Below are positions 25,548 through 35,724 of a DNA stretch of 61,184 nucleotides, piece after piece. Under the pieces are notes generated by a model. It searched no databases, was not told the origin of the DNA, and was given only the letters and a program-made list of their open reading frames with translations. A program made the position numbers and the translations under genes. Within the stretch, counting starts at the first letter, position 1. Every line of letters begins with the position of its first letter. The DNA is from Nesterenkonia sp. E16_10 (lineage in GTDB: Bacteria > Actinomycetota > Actinomycetes > Actinomycetales > Micrococcaceae), in the NCBI RefSeq assembly GCF_017347085.1, contig NZ_JADPSA010000004.1, positions 1 to 61,184 on the forward strand, given 5' to 3'.

Positions 25548-25928
25548 GTGAGAACAGGTCCGCGCGCAGAGGCCATGCATATCGGCGAACTCGCCGAACG
25601 GACCGGCCTGTCCCTTCGGACCATCCGCCACTACGGCGACGTCGGCCTGCTGCCCGCCAGCGGGCGCACCGAGGGCGGTTTCAGGCTCTACAGCGAGGCG
25701 GATCAGCAGCGACTGATGCGGATCAAATACCTCAAGCCCCTGGGCTTCAGCCTCGAGGAGCTCACCGAGGTCGTCGCGCTGCTGGAGCTGGACTCCCTCG
25801 ACGCCGAACAGCGTGAACGTGCCCAGGCCTCGCTGGACCACGTGGTGCGCGAGCGCGAGAAGCTCGCCGCCTACCTGCGTCAGGCGGACCTGTTGGCGGA
25901 CCAGCTGCGCCACCAGCTCGACAGCTGA
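25548..25928 (+). CDS. MerR-family transcription regulator
   Basis: This 126-residue regulator has an N-terminal winged helix typical of MerR proteins: HIGELAERTGLSLRTIRHY, then GFRLYSEADQQRLMRIKYL. A dimerising helix follows, then a short C-terminal part without the Cys residues of metal sensors, so the inducer is unknown. The GTG at 25548 has a GGGAGG site just upstream; ATG at 25575 is the alternative. A perfect 28-bp palindrome lies between this gene and the sulP gene on the same strand and is the obvious target. Confidence 0.87.
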   Translation: MRTGPRAEAMHIGELAERTGLSLRTIRHYGDVGLLPASGRTEGGFRLYSEADQQRLMRIKYLKPLGFSLEELTEVVALLELDSLDAEQRERAQASLDHVVREREKLAAYLRQADLLADQLRHQLDS

Positions 25929-25967
25929 GCATCCACCTAGCTCCTGAGGCGTTGGTCACATGACTCG

Positions 25968-25995
25968 AACCCTACCCTAACGTTAGGGTAGGGTT
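25968..25995. promoter_or_regulatory. Perfect 28-bp palindrome, probable MerR operator
   Basis: The palindrome is perfect over all 28 bases, with core CCCTAACGTTAGGG and flanking ACCCTA/TAGGGT. It starts 40 bases after the merR stop and lies about 125 bases before the sulP start. MerR-type operators are palindromes of this kind placed in the promoter spacer. A terminator is less likely because no T-run follows. Confidence 0.65.
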
Positions 25996-26120
25996 TCTGT
26001 CGTGGCCGGTTGGAGCTCGTCTCACCGGTTCCTCCTTCTTCTCTGCGCAATGCCGCGCACTCACACCTCGCAAGCACGCCCATGGACACCGCCGTGTCCA
26101 CAACCCGAGAACGGAGCCTC

Positions 26121-27644
26121 ATGGCCCACACTCCCACAGCCGTCGCCGAGGAGCTGACCCCGGAACAGCGGCAGTCGGTGCTTCGCGCGCTGAGGTCCCC
26201 GCGGCTGCTCAAGACCGAGCTCCTGGCCGGGCTCGTCGTGGCGCTGGCCCTGATTCCCGAGGCCATCGCGTTCTCGATCATCGCCGGCGTGGACCCGCGG
26301 TACGGGCTCTTCGCCTCCTTCACCATGGCGGTCTCCATCGCCTTCCTCGGCGGGCGCCCCGCGATGATCTCCGCCGCCACTGCGGCCACCGCCCTGGTGA
26401 TCGCCCCGCTGGTGGCAAGCCACGGCATCGAGTACCTCATCGCCACGGTCATCCTCGCAGGCGTCTTCCAGGTGCTGCTCGCGGTCCTGGGTGTGGCCAA
26501 GCTGATGCGCTTCATCCCGCGCTCCGTGATGGTGGGCTTCGTCAATGCCCTGGCGATCTTGATCTTCACCTCGCAGTTCCCCGACCTGATCGGGGTCCCC
26601 TGGCTGGTCTATCCCATGGTGGCGCTGGGTCTGGTGATCATCTATCTGTTGCCACGGATCACCTCAGCGGTCCCGGCGCCGCTGATCGCGATCGTTCTGC
26701 TCACCGTGCTGGCCGTGGTCTTCGCGCTCAACGTCCCCACCGTGGGAGACAAGGGCGAGCTGCCCCAGTCGATCCCGTCGCTGTTCATCCCGGACGTCCC
26801 CTTCACCCTGGAGACCTTCCAGATCATCGCCCCCTACGCCCTGGGCATGGCCGCCGTGGGACTCCTGGAGTCGCTGATGACCGCCAAGCTGGTCGACGAT
26901 GTCACCGACACCCGCTCCGACAAGGTCCGCGAATCCTGGGGCCAGGGTGCCGCGAACATCATCACCGGCTTCTTCGGCGGCATGGGCGGCTGCGCGATGG
27001 TGGGTCAGACCATGATCAACGTGAAGGCCTCCGGAGCCCGCACTCGGATCTCCACCTTTATGGCCGGCATCTTCATCCTGATCCTCGCCGTCAGCCTCGG
27101 TGAGATCGTTGCCCTGATGCCGATGGCCGCGCTGGTCGCGGTGATGATCTTCGTCTCGGTGGCCACCTTCGACTGGCACAGCATCCAGCCCTCCACGCTG
27201 AAGATGATGCCCAAGTCCGAGACCGCGGTCATGCTGGTCACGGTGATTGCCACGGTGTGGACCCACAACCTGGCCATCGGCGTCGGCCTGGGTGTGCTCA
27301 CCGCGATGGTGCTCTTCGCCCGCCGAGTGGCGCACCTGGCCACGGTGGAGCGCCGGATCGAGCAGCACTTCGGTGAAGAGATCGCAAAGTACGAGGTCAC
27401 CGGCGAGCTGTTCTTCGCGTCTTCCAATGATCTCTACACCCAGTTCAACTACGCCGAGGATCCCGATCACGTGGTGATCGACATGTACAACTCCCATGTT
27501 TGGGATGCCTCCACCGTGGCCTCGCTGGATGCGATCACCGAGAAGTATTCCAAGTACGGCAAGCGGGTCGAGATCTCGGGCCTCAACACCGCCAGCGCCG
27601 CGCTGCACGGCAGGATGGCCGGCAACCTCGGCGCCGGTCACTGA
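26121..27644 (+). CDS. SulP-family anion transporter with STAS domain
   Basis: This 507-residue transporter has the SulP start (KTELLAGLVVALALIPEAIAFS), a consensus GVDPRYGLFASF and about 12 membrane spans. A C-terminal STAS domain follows (about 415-500, including VVIDMYNSHVWDASTVASLD). SulP proteins take up sulfate, bicarbonate or other anions; the substrate cannot be read. The ATG at 26121 has a GGAG site 7 bases upstream. In-frame starts at 26010 and 26082 are possible but would precede the family N-terminus by 13-37 residues. It follows the merR gene and the palindrome, so MerR control is likely. Confidence 0.88.
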   Translation: MAHTPTAVAEELTPEQRQSVLRALRSPRLLKTELLAGLVVALALIPEAIAFSIIAGVDPRYGLFASFTMAVSIAFLGGRPAMISAATAATALVIAPLVASHGIEYLIATVILAGVFQVLLAVLGVAKLMRFIPRSVMVGFVNALAILIFTSQFPDLIGVPWLVYPMVALGLVIIYLLPRITSAVPAPLIAIVLLTVLAVVFALNVPTVGDKGELPQSIPSLFIPDVPFTLETFQIIAPYALGMAAVGLLESLMTAKLVDDVTDTRSDKVRESWGQGAANIITGFFGGMGGCAMVGQTMINVKASGARTRISTFMAGIFILILAVSLGEIVALMPMAALVAVMIFVSVATFDWHSIQPSTLKMMPKSETAVMLVTVIATVWTHNLAIGVGLGVLTAMVLFARRVAHLATVERRIEQHFGEEIAKYEVTGELFFASSNDLYTQFNYAEDPDHVVIDMYNSHVWDASTVASLDAITEKYSKYGKRVEISGLNTASAALHGRMAGNLGAGH

Positions 27645-27692
27645 CCAGCCACTGACCAGCCCCGGGCCAGCCCCAGACCAGCCCCAGACCAG
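27641..27692 (+). repeat. Short tandem repeat after sulP
   Basis: Copies of an 11-base unit around ACCAGCCCCAG, some shortened, begin at the sulP stop codon and run for about 50 bases. This is the same kind of spacer repeat seen before purE, ahcY and tetR, but with an unrelated unit. Confidence 0.6.
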
Positions 27693-27703
27693 AAAGGCCT
27701 GAC

Positions 27704-27754
27704 GGCACGCAGGGCCGGTGTCCTCGGATGACGACGCCGGCCCTCTGCCGTGCC
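27704..27754 (+). terminator. Hairpin terminator after sulP
   Basis: AGGGCCGG (27711-27718) pairs perfectly with CCGGCCCT (27737-27744). An outer pairing GGCAC/GTGCC (27704-27708 with 27750-27754) extends the stem across small internal loops. There is no clear T-run. It lies between sulP and the independent Trm112 promoter. Confidence 0.5.
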
Positions 27755-27762
27755 CTGCGCGG

Positions 27763-27768
27763 TAGGCT
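27763..27768 (+). promoter_or_regulatory. -10 box TAGGCT for a leaderless Trm112 gene
   Basis: TAGGCT ends exactly 6 bases before the ATG of the Trm112-family gene, and no ribosome site is present. The identical arrangement precedes the RDD gene. Confidence 0.55.
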
Positions 27769-27774
27769 GGGGCC

Positions 27775-27981
27775 ATGCCCAGTGCCCAGCCCTCCGCCGC
27801 GTCGCACCCCGTCCCGGGGTCGGCCGCCGGCGCACTCTCCGAGACTCTGCTCAAGATCCTGCGCTGCCCGGTCAGTGGCAGCACCCTGCGCCAGGAAGGG
27901 GATCAGCTGATCTCCACGCGGGATCCCAGCCTGCGCTACCCGATCGAACGCGGCGTGCCGAGGCTCCTCGCCCCACGCTGA
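27775..27981 (+). CDS. Trm112-family small protein
   Basis: This 68-residue protein has the family core [14 protein letters not shown], then [13 protein letters not shown]. Trm112 proteins are activating partners of methyltransferases. This copy keeps only one Cys of the zinc-binding set seen in many relatives, as is common in the order. The first 22 residues are an Ala/Pro/Ser-rich extension. The ATG is preceded by TAGGCT at 6 bases, favouring leaderless translation. The next gene makes S-adenosylhomocysteine hydrolase, which fits a link to methylation. Confidence 0.82.
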   Translation: MPSAQPSAASHPVPGSAAGALSETLLKILRCPVSGSTLRQEGDQLISTRDPSLRYPIERGVPRLLAPR

Positions 27982-28030
27982 GCCCCAGCCAGAGCCAGAG
28001 CCAGAGCCTGAACCCAAGCCAGCGCCAGCC
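27981..28030 (+). repeat. 6-bp AGCCAG-type repeat before ahcY
   Basis: Directly after the Trm112 stop, about 50 bases consist of AGCCAG/AGCCCC-like units, tandem and slightly degenerate. They lie in the leader region of ahcY, about 65 bases before its ATG. Confidence 0.55.
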
Positions 28031-28094
28031 CGCCGGACGTGACCACGCACGGCATCAGACCTTTACCCCAGACTGCAGAAGGACTTCTATACCT

Positions 28095-29585
<1,491 letters not shown>

Positions 29586-29590
29586 TCCGC

Positions 29591-29854
29591 ATGTACCGCT
29601 GGAGACTCACCGCGGCCCTGGTCCTGCTGGGCCTTGCGGTGGTCTCCCCGGTGCTGTTGCTCGATTGGAACGACGACGGCGCGCCCGCCAGCTTCTGGCT
29701 GATGGGCGCGCCGTTCGTCTGTGGTCTCATCGGGGCAGCGCTGGCACTCTGGGGGCGCAGCGTGGGACTGGCCGTGGTGAGCGCCTTCCTGGGCTTCTTC
29801 TCGCTGCCGGCGTGGATCTTCGCCGCGTATCTTGTCGAGGCCATGACCCGGTGA
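29591..29854 (+). CDS. Small membrane protein, unknown function
   Basis: This 87-residue protein has three predicted membrane helices: LTAALVLLGLAVVSPVLLL, FWLMGAPFVCGLIGAALAL and LAVVSAFLGFFSLPAWIFAA. It starts 5 bases after the ahcY stop, so it is probably co-transcribed. No family is recognised. It could be a small accessory membrane protein specific to this lineage. Confidence 0.65.
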   Translation: MYRWRLTAALVLLGLAVVSPVLLLDWNDDGAPASFWLMGAPFVCGLIGAALALWGRSVGLAVVSAFLGFFSLPAWIFAAYLVEAMTR

Positions 29855-29860
29855 TCACGC

Positions 29861-31342
29861 TCAGCCGCTCCAGGGGCTCTCGATCCCGATGTACTGGGTG
29901 CTGGTGTACTCGGCGAGTCCCTCCGCCCCGCCCTCGCGGCCCAGCCCGGACTGCTTGACCCCGCCGAAGGGTGCCGCGGCGTTGGAGATCACCCCGACGT
30001 TGAGGCCGAGCAGGCCGAAGTCGATCCGGTCCCCGATCCGCAGGCCGCGAGAGATGTTCTCGGTGAACACATAGGAGGCCAGCCCGTATTCGGTGGCGTT
30101 GGCCATCGCCACCGCCTCATCCTCGCTGCCGAAGGTCAGCACCGGCGCCACAGGTCCGAAGATCTCCTCCTTGACCACCCGGGAATCGGGGGAGACGTTG
30201 CGCAGCAGCGTGGGCGCGAAGAAATGTCCCGGACCCTCCACCACGCCTCCGCCGAGGACCACCTCGGCTCCGCGGTGCACCGCGTCCTCGACCAGCTCCG
30301 CCACCGAGGCGCAGGCCTTCGCGTCGATCAGCGGGCCGACGTCGACCCCTTCCTCGAGCCCGGAACCGACCTTCAGGGCGGACATGCGCTGCGCGAGCTT
30401 CGCCGTGAACTCCTCCGCCACCGATTCGTGGACCAGGATCCGATTGGCCGCGGTGCAGGCCTCGCCCATATTGCGCATCTTCGCGGCCAACGCCCCGGCC
30501 ACGGCCTTGTCCAGGTCCGCATCCTCGAACACGATCAGCGGCCCGTTGCCGCCGAGCTCCATGGAGGTGCGCAGCACATTCTCGGTGGCCTGCCGCATCA
30601 GGTGCTTGCCCACCGCGGTGGACCCGGTGAAGGAGATCTTGCGCAGCCGCGGGTCGGCCAGCAGCGGCTCGGAGACCGCGGCGGGGGTGTCGGTGGGCAG
30701 CACGTTGAGCACCCCGGCGGGCAGTCCGGCCTCGACCAGCAGCGCGGTGAGGTACAGCATGGTCAGCGGGGTCAACGCGGCAGGTTTGAGGATCATCGTG
30801 CACCCGGCGGCGAGGGCTGGGGCGACCTTCCGGGTGGCCATCGCCAGCGGGAAGTTCCACGGGGTGATCAGCAGGCACGGGCCGACCGGCTTGCGGGTGA
30901 CCAGCATCCGCAGGGTCCCCTCCGGGGTGTCGGAGTAGCGGCCGTGATCGCGCACCGCCTCCTCGGAGAACCAGCGCAGGAACTCCCCGCCATAGACGAC
31001 CTCACCCTGGGACTGGACCAGGGGCTTGCCCATCTCGAGGGTCATCAGCAGCGCCAGCTGCTCGGCGTGGTCCTGCACCAGGTCGAATCCGCGCCGCAGG
31101 ATCTCCGCGCGCCGCCGTGACGGGGTCCGGCCCCAGGAGTCCTGCGCCGAGGCGGCGGCATCCATCGCGGCCCGGGCATCGGCGGCGCCCGCGGAGGCCA
31201 CGCTGGCCAGGGTCTCCTCGGTGGCGGGGTTCTTCACCGCGAAGCGGGCCCCGGAGCTGGCCTGACGCCACTGCCCGTCGAGGAACAGGCCGGTGGGGGT
31301 CTCGGTGAGCAGCGCATCCAGGCGCTGTGGCGATACGTCCAT
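29861..31342 (-). CDS. gabD: NAD(P)-dependent succinate-semialdehyde dehydrogenase
   Basis: This 493-residue aldehyde dehydrogenase oxidises succinate semialdehyde to succinate, the last step of GABA breakdown. It shows ITPWNFPLAMATRKVAPALA at the cofactor site, the FTGSTAVGK loop, the general base in MELGGNGP and the catalytic Cys in GEACTAANR, followed by KEEIFGPVAP. The start lies 3 bases after the gabT stop, so the two are translated together. GabD function is inferred from this pairing and from typical motifs; related semialdehydes could also be used. Confidence 0.9.
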   Translation of the reverse strand: MDVSPQRLDALLTETPTGLFLDGQWRQASSGARFAVKNPATEETLASVASAGAADARAAMDAAASAQDSWGRTPSRRRAEILRRGFDLVQDHAEQLALLMTLEMGKPLVQSQGEVVYGGEFLRWFSEEAVRDHGRYSDTPEGTLRMLVTRKPVGPCLLITPWNFPLAMATRKVAPALAAGCTMILKPAALTPLTMLYLTALLVEAGLPAGVLNVLPTDTPAAVSEPLLADPRLRKISFTGSTAVGKHLMRQATENVLRTSMELGGNGPLIVFEDADLDKAVAGALAAKMRNMGEACTAANRILVHESVAEEFTAKLAQRMSALKVGSGLEEGVDVGPLIDAKACASVAELVEDAVHRGAEVVLGGGVVEGPGHFFAPTLLRNVSPDSRVVKEEIFGPVAPVLTFGSEDEAVAMANATEYGLASYVFTENISRGLRIGDRIDFGLLGLNVGVISNAAAPFGGVKQSGLGREGGAEGLAEYTSTQYIGIESPWSG

Positions 31343-31345
31343 GGT

Positions 31346-32761
31346 TCAGACCGCCGCCGCCGCGACGCTGTGCCGGCGCAGCGCGCCCTCGAGCACGTCG
31401 AGGGCCTCGCTGAGCAGCTCCTCGCTGATCACCAGCGGCGGCAGCAGCCGCAGGACATTGCCGTAGGTGCCGCAGGTCAGCACCAGGACGCCCTGGGCCA
31501 GACAGTCCGCCGCCACGGCTCGAGTCGTCTCCGGGTCCGGCACGGTGCTGCCCGAGCGGACCAGTTCGATCGCCAGCATCGCGCCGCGACCCCGGATATC
31601 GCCGATCGGGCCCTCCGCGGTGCCCAGCTCATCGGCCAGGGCGCGCAGCCGGGGCAGCACCAGGGCCTCGATGGCTCGAGCCCGTCCGGGCAGGTCGTGC
31701 TCTTCCATGGTCTTGATCGCCGCCAGGGCTGCGGCGCAGGCCACCGGGTTTCCTCCGTAGGTGCCGCCGAGGCCGCCGGGGTGCACGGCGTCGAGCAGCT
31801 CCGCCCGCCCGGTGACTGCCGAGAGCGGCATTCCTCCGGCGATCCCCTTGGCCATGGTGATCAGGTCCGGGACGACGCCCTCGTGCTCGGAGGCGAACCA
31901 GTCCCCGGTGCGGCAGAACCCCGACTGGACCTCGTCGGCGATGAACACGACCCCGTGTTCGCGCGCCCACTCGGACAGGGTGGGCAGGAACCCCTCGGCG
32001 GGAACGATGAATCCGCCCTCACCCTGGATGGGTTCGATCAGGATCGCGGCGATGGAGCTGGCGCCGATCTGTTTCTCCATCTGATCGATCGCCCGCTTCG
32101 CCGCGGTCTTGCCGCTGATCTTCGGGTGCGCGTCGCGGTAGGGGTAGCTCATCGGCATCCGGTAGACCTCCGGGGCGAAGGGCCCGAAGTTGGTCTTGTA
32201 CGGCATGGACTTCGCGGTCAGCGCCATGGTGAGGTTGGTGCGCCCGTGGTAGGCGTGGTCGAAGGCCACCACGGCCTGCCGGCCCGTGGCGAGCCGGGCG
32301 ATCTTCACCGCGTTCTCCACCGCCTCCGCGCCGGAGTTGAACAGCACGGTGTGCTTGGCGTGATCCCCGGGGGTCAGTCGGGCCAGCTCCTCGGCGACCT
32401 CGATGTAGCCCTCATAGGGGGTCACCATGAAACAGGTGTGCGTGAAGTGCGCCACCTGCTCGGCCACCGCGGCGACGACGGCGGGGGCGCTGGCTCCCAC
32501 GGAGGTCACCGCGATCCCCGAGCCCAGGTCCACGAAGCTGTTGCCGTCCACGTCGCGGATCACCGCGCCGTCGGCGTCGGCGACGTAGACCGGCATCACG
32601 GAGACCGCGCTGGCGGCCACCGCGGCGGCTCGGCGCTGGGCCAGCCGTTTCGAGGCGGGGCCCGGGACCTCGGTGAGCAGCTCACGGCGCTGCGGGAGCC
32701 GGGTGGGCAGCGCCGAGAGCGCAGGGGGCGCGACGTGGCTGGTGCTGGTGGAGTCGGTCAT
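31346..32761 (-). CDS. gabT: 4-Aminobutyrate aminotransferase
   Basis: This 471-residue class III PLP aminotransferase moves the amino group of GABA to 2-oxoglutarate, giving succinate semialdehyde for GabD. Visible marks are LFNSGAEAVENAVKIAR, AFDHAYHGRTN, ADEVQSGFCRTG and the PLP lysine in ITMAKGIAGGMPLSA. The N-terminus with LPTRLPQRRELLTEVPGPAS is typical of actinobacterial GabT. It is the sixth gene of the operon that begins with the amine oxidase; a gap of 87 bases separates it from the amidase gene. Confidence 0.93.
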   Translation of the reverse strand: MTDSTSTSHVAPPALSALPTRLPQRRELLTEVPGPASKRLAQRRAAAVAASAVSVMPVYVADADGAVIRDVDGNSFVDLGSGIAVTSVGASAPAVVAAVAEQVAHFTHTCFMVTPYEGYIEVAEELARLTPGDHAKHTVLFNSGAEAVENAVKIARLATGRQAVVAFDHAYHGRTNLTMALTAKSMPYKTNFGPFAPEVYRMPMSYPYRDAHPKISGKTAAKRAIDQMEKQIGASSIAAILIEPIQGEGGFIVPAEGFLPTLSEWAREHGVVFIADEVQSGFCRTGDWFASEHEGVVPDLITMAKGIAGGMPLSAVTGRAELLDAVHPGGLGGTYGGNPVACAAALAAIKTMEEHDLPGRARAIEALVLPRLRALADELGTAEGPIGDIRGRGAMLAIELVRSGSTVPDPETTRAVAADCLAQGVLVLTCGTYGNVLRLLPPLVISEELLSEALDVLEGALRRHSVAAAAV

Positions 32762-32848
32762 CGGGGTCTGCCTTTCGTAGGAGGTGCGGGAGCGGAGCAG
32801 TCGCCTCAGCGGGGCCCGGGGCGCAGGTCGCCTGGGTGCTGGACCGGC

Positions 32849-34630
32849 TCAGAGTCGGGGGGTCAGCGGGGGTTCGGTGCGGCGGGAGCCGGTGGCTTCG
32901 AAGGCTGCCGCGATGCGCAGCAGCCGGGCGTCGTCGTAGGTGCGGCCGGCGAAGGTCAGCCCCACCGGCATCGAGGTGTCCCTCATGGTGCCCATGGGCA
33001 CCGTCACGGTGGGGATCCCCAGGTGGCGCCAGACCAGATTCCCGTTCGCGACCCAGACCCCGTTGCGCCAGGCCAGATCGGCGGAGTCCACCGAGCGATC
33101 GGCGTCGGCGGGTCCGACGTCGGCCACCGCGGGGAAGGCGATGACGTCGAAGCCGTGCTGGTCCATCCATCGGTCGAAGTCCAGCTCGCGGGTGCGCAGC
33201 AGCCCCTCGATACCCTCCTGCATCCAGGGCAGGTGCCTGAGCTGCAGGTCCGGGTGGGTGCGCACCAGATCCGGCAGGCTCGCAATGTCATCCTCGAAGC
33301 CGTCATAGCGGTCCGGCAGAGCTGAAGGAGGAGCGGGGAAGATCTCGCGGCCGTCGACCCGGACCAGGCTGTGCAGCGCTGGATCGGCGTTGGCGGCCAG
33401 GAAGTCCTCACAGGCCCAGGCCGAGAGCAGCCCCACCTCCTGGCGCAGATACTCCGCCGGGACCAGGCCCCGGGTGGCGATGCTCGGCGCCCCGGGCCGG
33501 TCTCCCTCGTAGTTCGAGACCACCGGCAGGTCACTGGGAGTCAGCGTGGCGCCGGCTGCGGTGAGGCTGGCCGCGGCGGCCCGCCACAGCTCGAGCACCG
33601 AGGCGCGTGGGATCACCGGGCGGCCGGTGGATCCGCCGATGCCCGTGATGCACTCGGGGGAGGGCGGGGCGGTCCCCGCCTCGGGGTCCTCGCCCAGATA
33701 CATCCGGGGTGCCCCGATGTGCAGCCCGGCGAGCGCCTCGCGGGCAGCCGCAGGATCCGAGACGGCCAGGGCGGTGTAGGAGGCCGGGCGCAGCTCGGAG
33801 ACCGGGGGCAGCGGGTGCCAAGGCTGGGTCCGCCAGAAGTCCCCGCGCGGCTGCGGGTCCTCGGCCACGATCACCTCCAGGACCTCGAGCAGGTCGGGCA
33901 TCGTGCGGGTATGCGGCACGACGACGTCCATGGTGGGCACCAGCGGCCAGTTGCCCCGCATCGAGATCAGGCCCCAGGACGGGGTATAGGCGCAGAGCGC
34001 GTTGTTCGACGCCGGGGCCCGCCCCGAGGACCAGGTCTCCTCGGCCAGCCCGAAGCTGGCGAAGCTGGCCGCCGTGGCGGTGCCGGAGCCGTTGGAGGAC
34101 CCGGAGCCGAAGGCCGAGGTCAGATATGCCGGGTTATAGGGGCTCTCGGCCCGGCCATAGAGGCCGCGCTGCATGCCCCCATTGGCCAATGGAGGCATGT
34201 TGGTGAGCCCCAGCAGGATCGCACCGGCGCCGCGCAGCCGCTCCACCACGAAGCAGTCCCCGCTGGCCATCAGGTCCGCGAACGCCGGGGAGCCCGCGGC
34301 GACGCTGAGACCGGTCACCCGGTAGCTGTCCTTGGCGGTGTAGGGAATCCCGTCAAGGGCCCCGCGCAGCTGACCTGCGGTGCGGCGAGCGTCGGAGGCG
34401 CGGGCCTCCTCCAGGGCAGCGGGATTCATCACGACCAGGGCGTTGAGCCCTGGGCCCTGCCGATCCTCCCGCCGGTCGTAGGCCTTGATCCGGTCCAGGT
34501 AGGCCTGCACCAGCTGTTCGCTGGTGACGATGCCCTGCTCCAGCGCCGCGCGCAGCTCGGCGATGCTGGCCTCGACGACGTCGAAGCCCGCCTCGCTGGG
34601 CGCAGATCGGCTCGCTGGGGAGCCGCTCAT
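32849..34630 (-). CDS. Amidase-signature family amidase
   Basis: This 593-residue hydrolase has a complete Ser-cisSer-Lys centre: Lys in GIPYTAKDSYR, cis-Ser in AFGSGSSNGSG, and nucleophile Ser in EETWSSGRAP. Amidase-signature enzymes hydrolyse a wide range of amides. It overlaps the agmatine deiminase gene by 4 bases. No nitrilase-type carbamoylputrescine amidohydrolase is present, so this enzyme may open N-carbamoylputrescine or a similar amide. That role is inferred only from context. The C-terminal region is complete and the length is normal for the longer subgroup. Confidence 0.88.
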   Translation of the reverse strand: MSGSPASRSAPSEAGFDVVEASIAELRAALEQGIVTSEQLVQAYLDRIKAYDRREDRQGPGLNALVVMNPAALEEARASDARRTAGQLRGALDGIPYTAKDSYRVTGLSVAAGSPAFADLMASGDCFVVERLRGAGAILLGLTNMPPLANGGMQRGLYGRAESPYNPAYLTSAFGSGSSNGSGTATAASFASFGLAEETWSSGRAPASNNALCAYTPSWGLISMRGNWPLVPTMDVVVPHTRTMPDLLEVLEVIVAEDPQPRGDFWRTQPWHPLPPVSELRPASYTALAVSDPAAAREALAGLHIGAPRMYLGEDPEAGTAPPSPECITGIGGSTGRPVIPRASVLELWRAAAASLTAAGATLTPSDLPVVSNYEGDRPGAPSIATRGLVPAEYLRQEVGLLSAWACEDFLAANADPALHSLVRVDGREIFPAPPSALPDRYDGFEDDIASLPDLVRTHPDLQLRHLPWMQEGIEGLLRTRELDFDRWMDQHGFDVIAFPAVADVGPADADRSVDSADLAWRNGVWVANGNLVWRHLGIPTVTVPMGTMRDTSMPVGLTFAGRTYDDARLLRIAAAFEATGSRRTEPPLTPRL

Positions 34631-35715
34631 CGGGCCGGGTCTCCGGGAAGCAGGTCCAGGGGTGCGGCGGGGTTCACCGCGGCGGGCTGCTGCTGGGTGA
34701 TGCAGTGGATGCCTCCGCCGAAGCGCAGGATGTCCCGGGCGTCGAGAAGCTCGATGCGCCGATCGGGGTAGGCCTGGGCGAGGATCGCCGCGGCCTCCTC
34801 GTCGGCGGGGTCGTCGTAGGCGCAGAGCAGCACCACCCCGTTGGCCACGTAGTGGTTGATATAGGTCCAGTCCACATGCTCGCCGTCGTCGAGGATGGTC
34901 GCCGGCGCCGGGACGTCGATGATCTCGAAGGGCTCTCCGGCGGCGTCGCGCGCGGTCTCCAGGAAGCCGCGCAGCTCACGGGTGACCGCATGGTCCGGGT
35001 GCGCCGGGTCGTCCTGGCGGTGCAGCAGGACGCTTCCGGAGGGGGTGAAGGCCGCGAACATGTCCACATGGCCACGGGTGCCGAACTCCGCATAGTCCCG
35101 GGTCAGTCCGCGCGGGAACCAGACGGCGTGGGTGGTGCCCAGCGCGGAGTGCAGCTCGGCCTCGATCTGGGCGTGGGACATCCCGGGGTTGCGGCCCCGA
35201 TCGCGCTGGACCGTCTCGGTCAGCAGCACCGTGCCGCGCCCATCGACGTGGAAGGCGCCGCCCTCGTTGACCAGCCGACTGGTGACCCGCACGGCACCGG
35301 TGGCGGCGGTGACCGCGGCGGCGATGTGCTCGTCCCGGTTCCAGCTGGCCCAGCTCTGGGCGCCCCAGCCGTTGAACACCCAGTCCACCGCGGCGAGCTC
35401 GCCGTCGGAGCGGTGGACGAATGTCGGTCCGATGTCGCGCATCCAGGCGTCGTCCAGCGGCAGCGGCCGCAGCGTGACCGTGTCACCGAGCAGCTCCTGG
35501 GCCGCGGTGAGATCCATCGGGGCCACCACCACGGTGACCGGTTCATGCTCGGCGATCAGCTTCGCGACCCGGACCCAGGCCGCCCGGGCGGCGTCGAGGG
35601 TGGCGGATCCGGGTGCGCCGAAGGTCGCGTTGGCGGGCGGGAACGCCATCCAGGTGCGCTCATGCGGCGCCCATTCCGGGGGCATCCGCAGATCGAGGTG
35701 GGGGGAGGAGGTCAT
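34627..35715 (-). CDS. aguA: Agmatine deiminase
   Basis: This 362-residue enzyme of the guanidino-group-modifying fold converts agmatine to N-carbamoylputrescine and ammonia. Motifs include MPPEWAPHERTWMAFP at the start, LDDAWMRDIGPTF, VNEGGAFHVDGRGT, the histidine segment GTRGHVDMFAAF, and the catalytic Cys in FGGGIHCITQQQP near the C-terminus. The stop overlaps the amidase start. Together with the oxidase, dehydrogenase and Gab enzymes it gives a route from agmatine to succinate. Confidence 0.9.
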   Translation of the reverse strand: MTSSPHLDLRMPPEWAPHERTWMAFPPANATFGAPGSATLDAARAAWVRVAKLIAEHEPVTVVVAPMDLTAAQELLGDTVTLRPLPLDDAWMRDIGPTFVHRSDGELAAVDWVFNGWGAQSWASWNRDEHIAAAVTAATGAVRVTSRLVNEGGAFHVDGRGTVLLTETVQRDRGRNPGMSHAQIEAELHSALGTTHAVWFPRGLTRDYAEFGTRGHVDMFAAFTPSGSVLLHRQDDPAHPDHAVTRELRGFLETARDAAGEPFEIIDVPAPATILDDGEHVDWTYINHYVANGVVLLCAYDDPADEEAAAILAQAYPDRRIELLDARDILRFGGGIHCITQQQPAAVNPAAPLDLLPGDPAR

Positions 35716-35724
35716 GGGGCTCCG

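Noticed and set aside
25968-25995. Terminator hairpin for merR
   Set aside because: The symmetry is perfect to the centre, leaving a minimal loop, and no T-run follows; an operator explains perfect dyad symmetry better.
27750-28094. 115-codon N-terminal extension of ahcY
   Set aside because: It would overlap the Trm112 gene in another frame and translate the 6-bp repeats; homology starts at 28095.
31370-33325. 651-codon plus-strand frame opposite gabT and the amidase
   Set aside because: Antisense shadow with His/Gly/Arg-rich composition; the opposite strand has unambiguous catalytic motifs.
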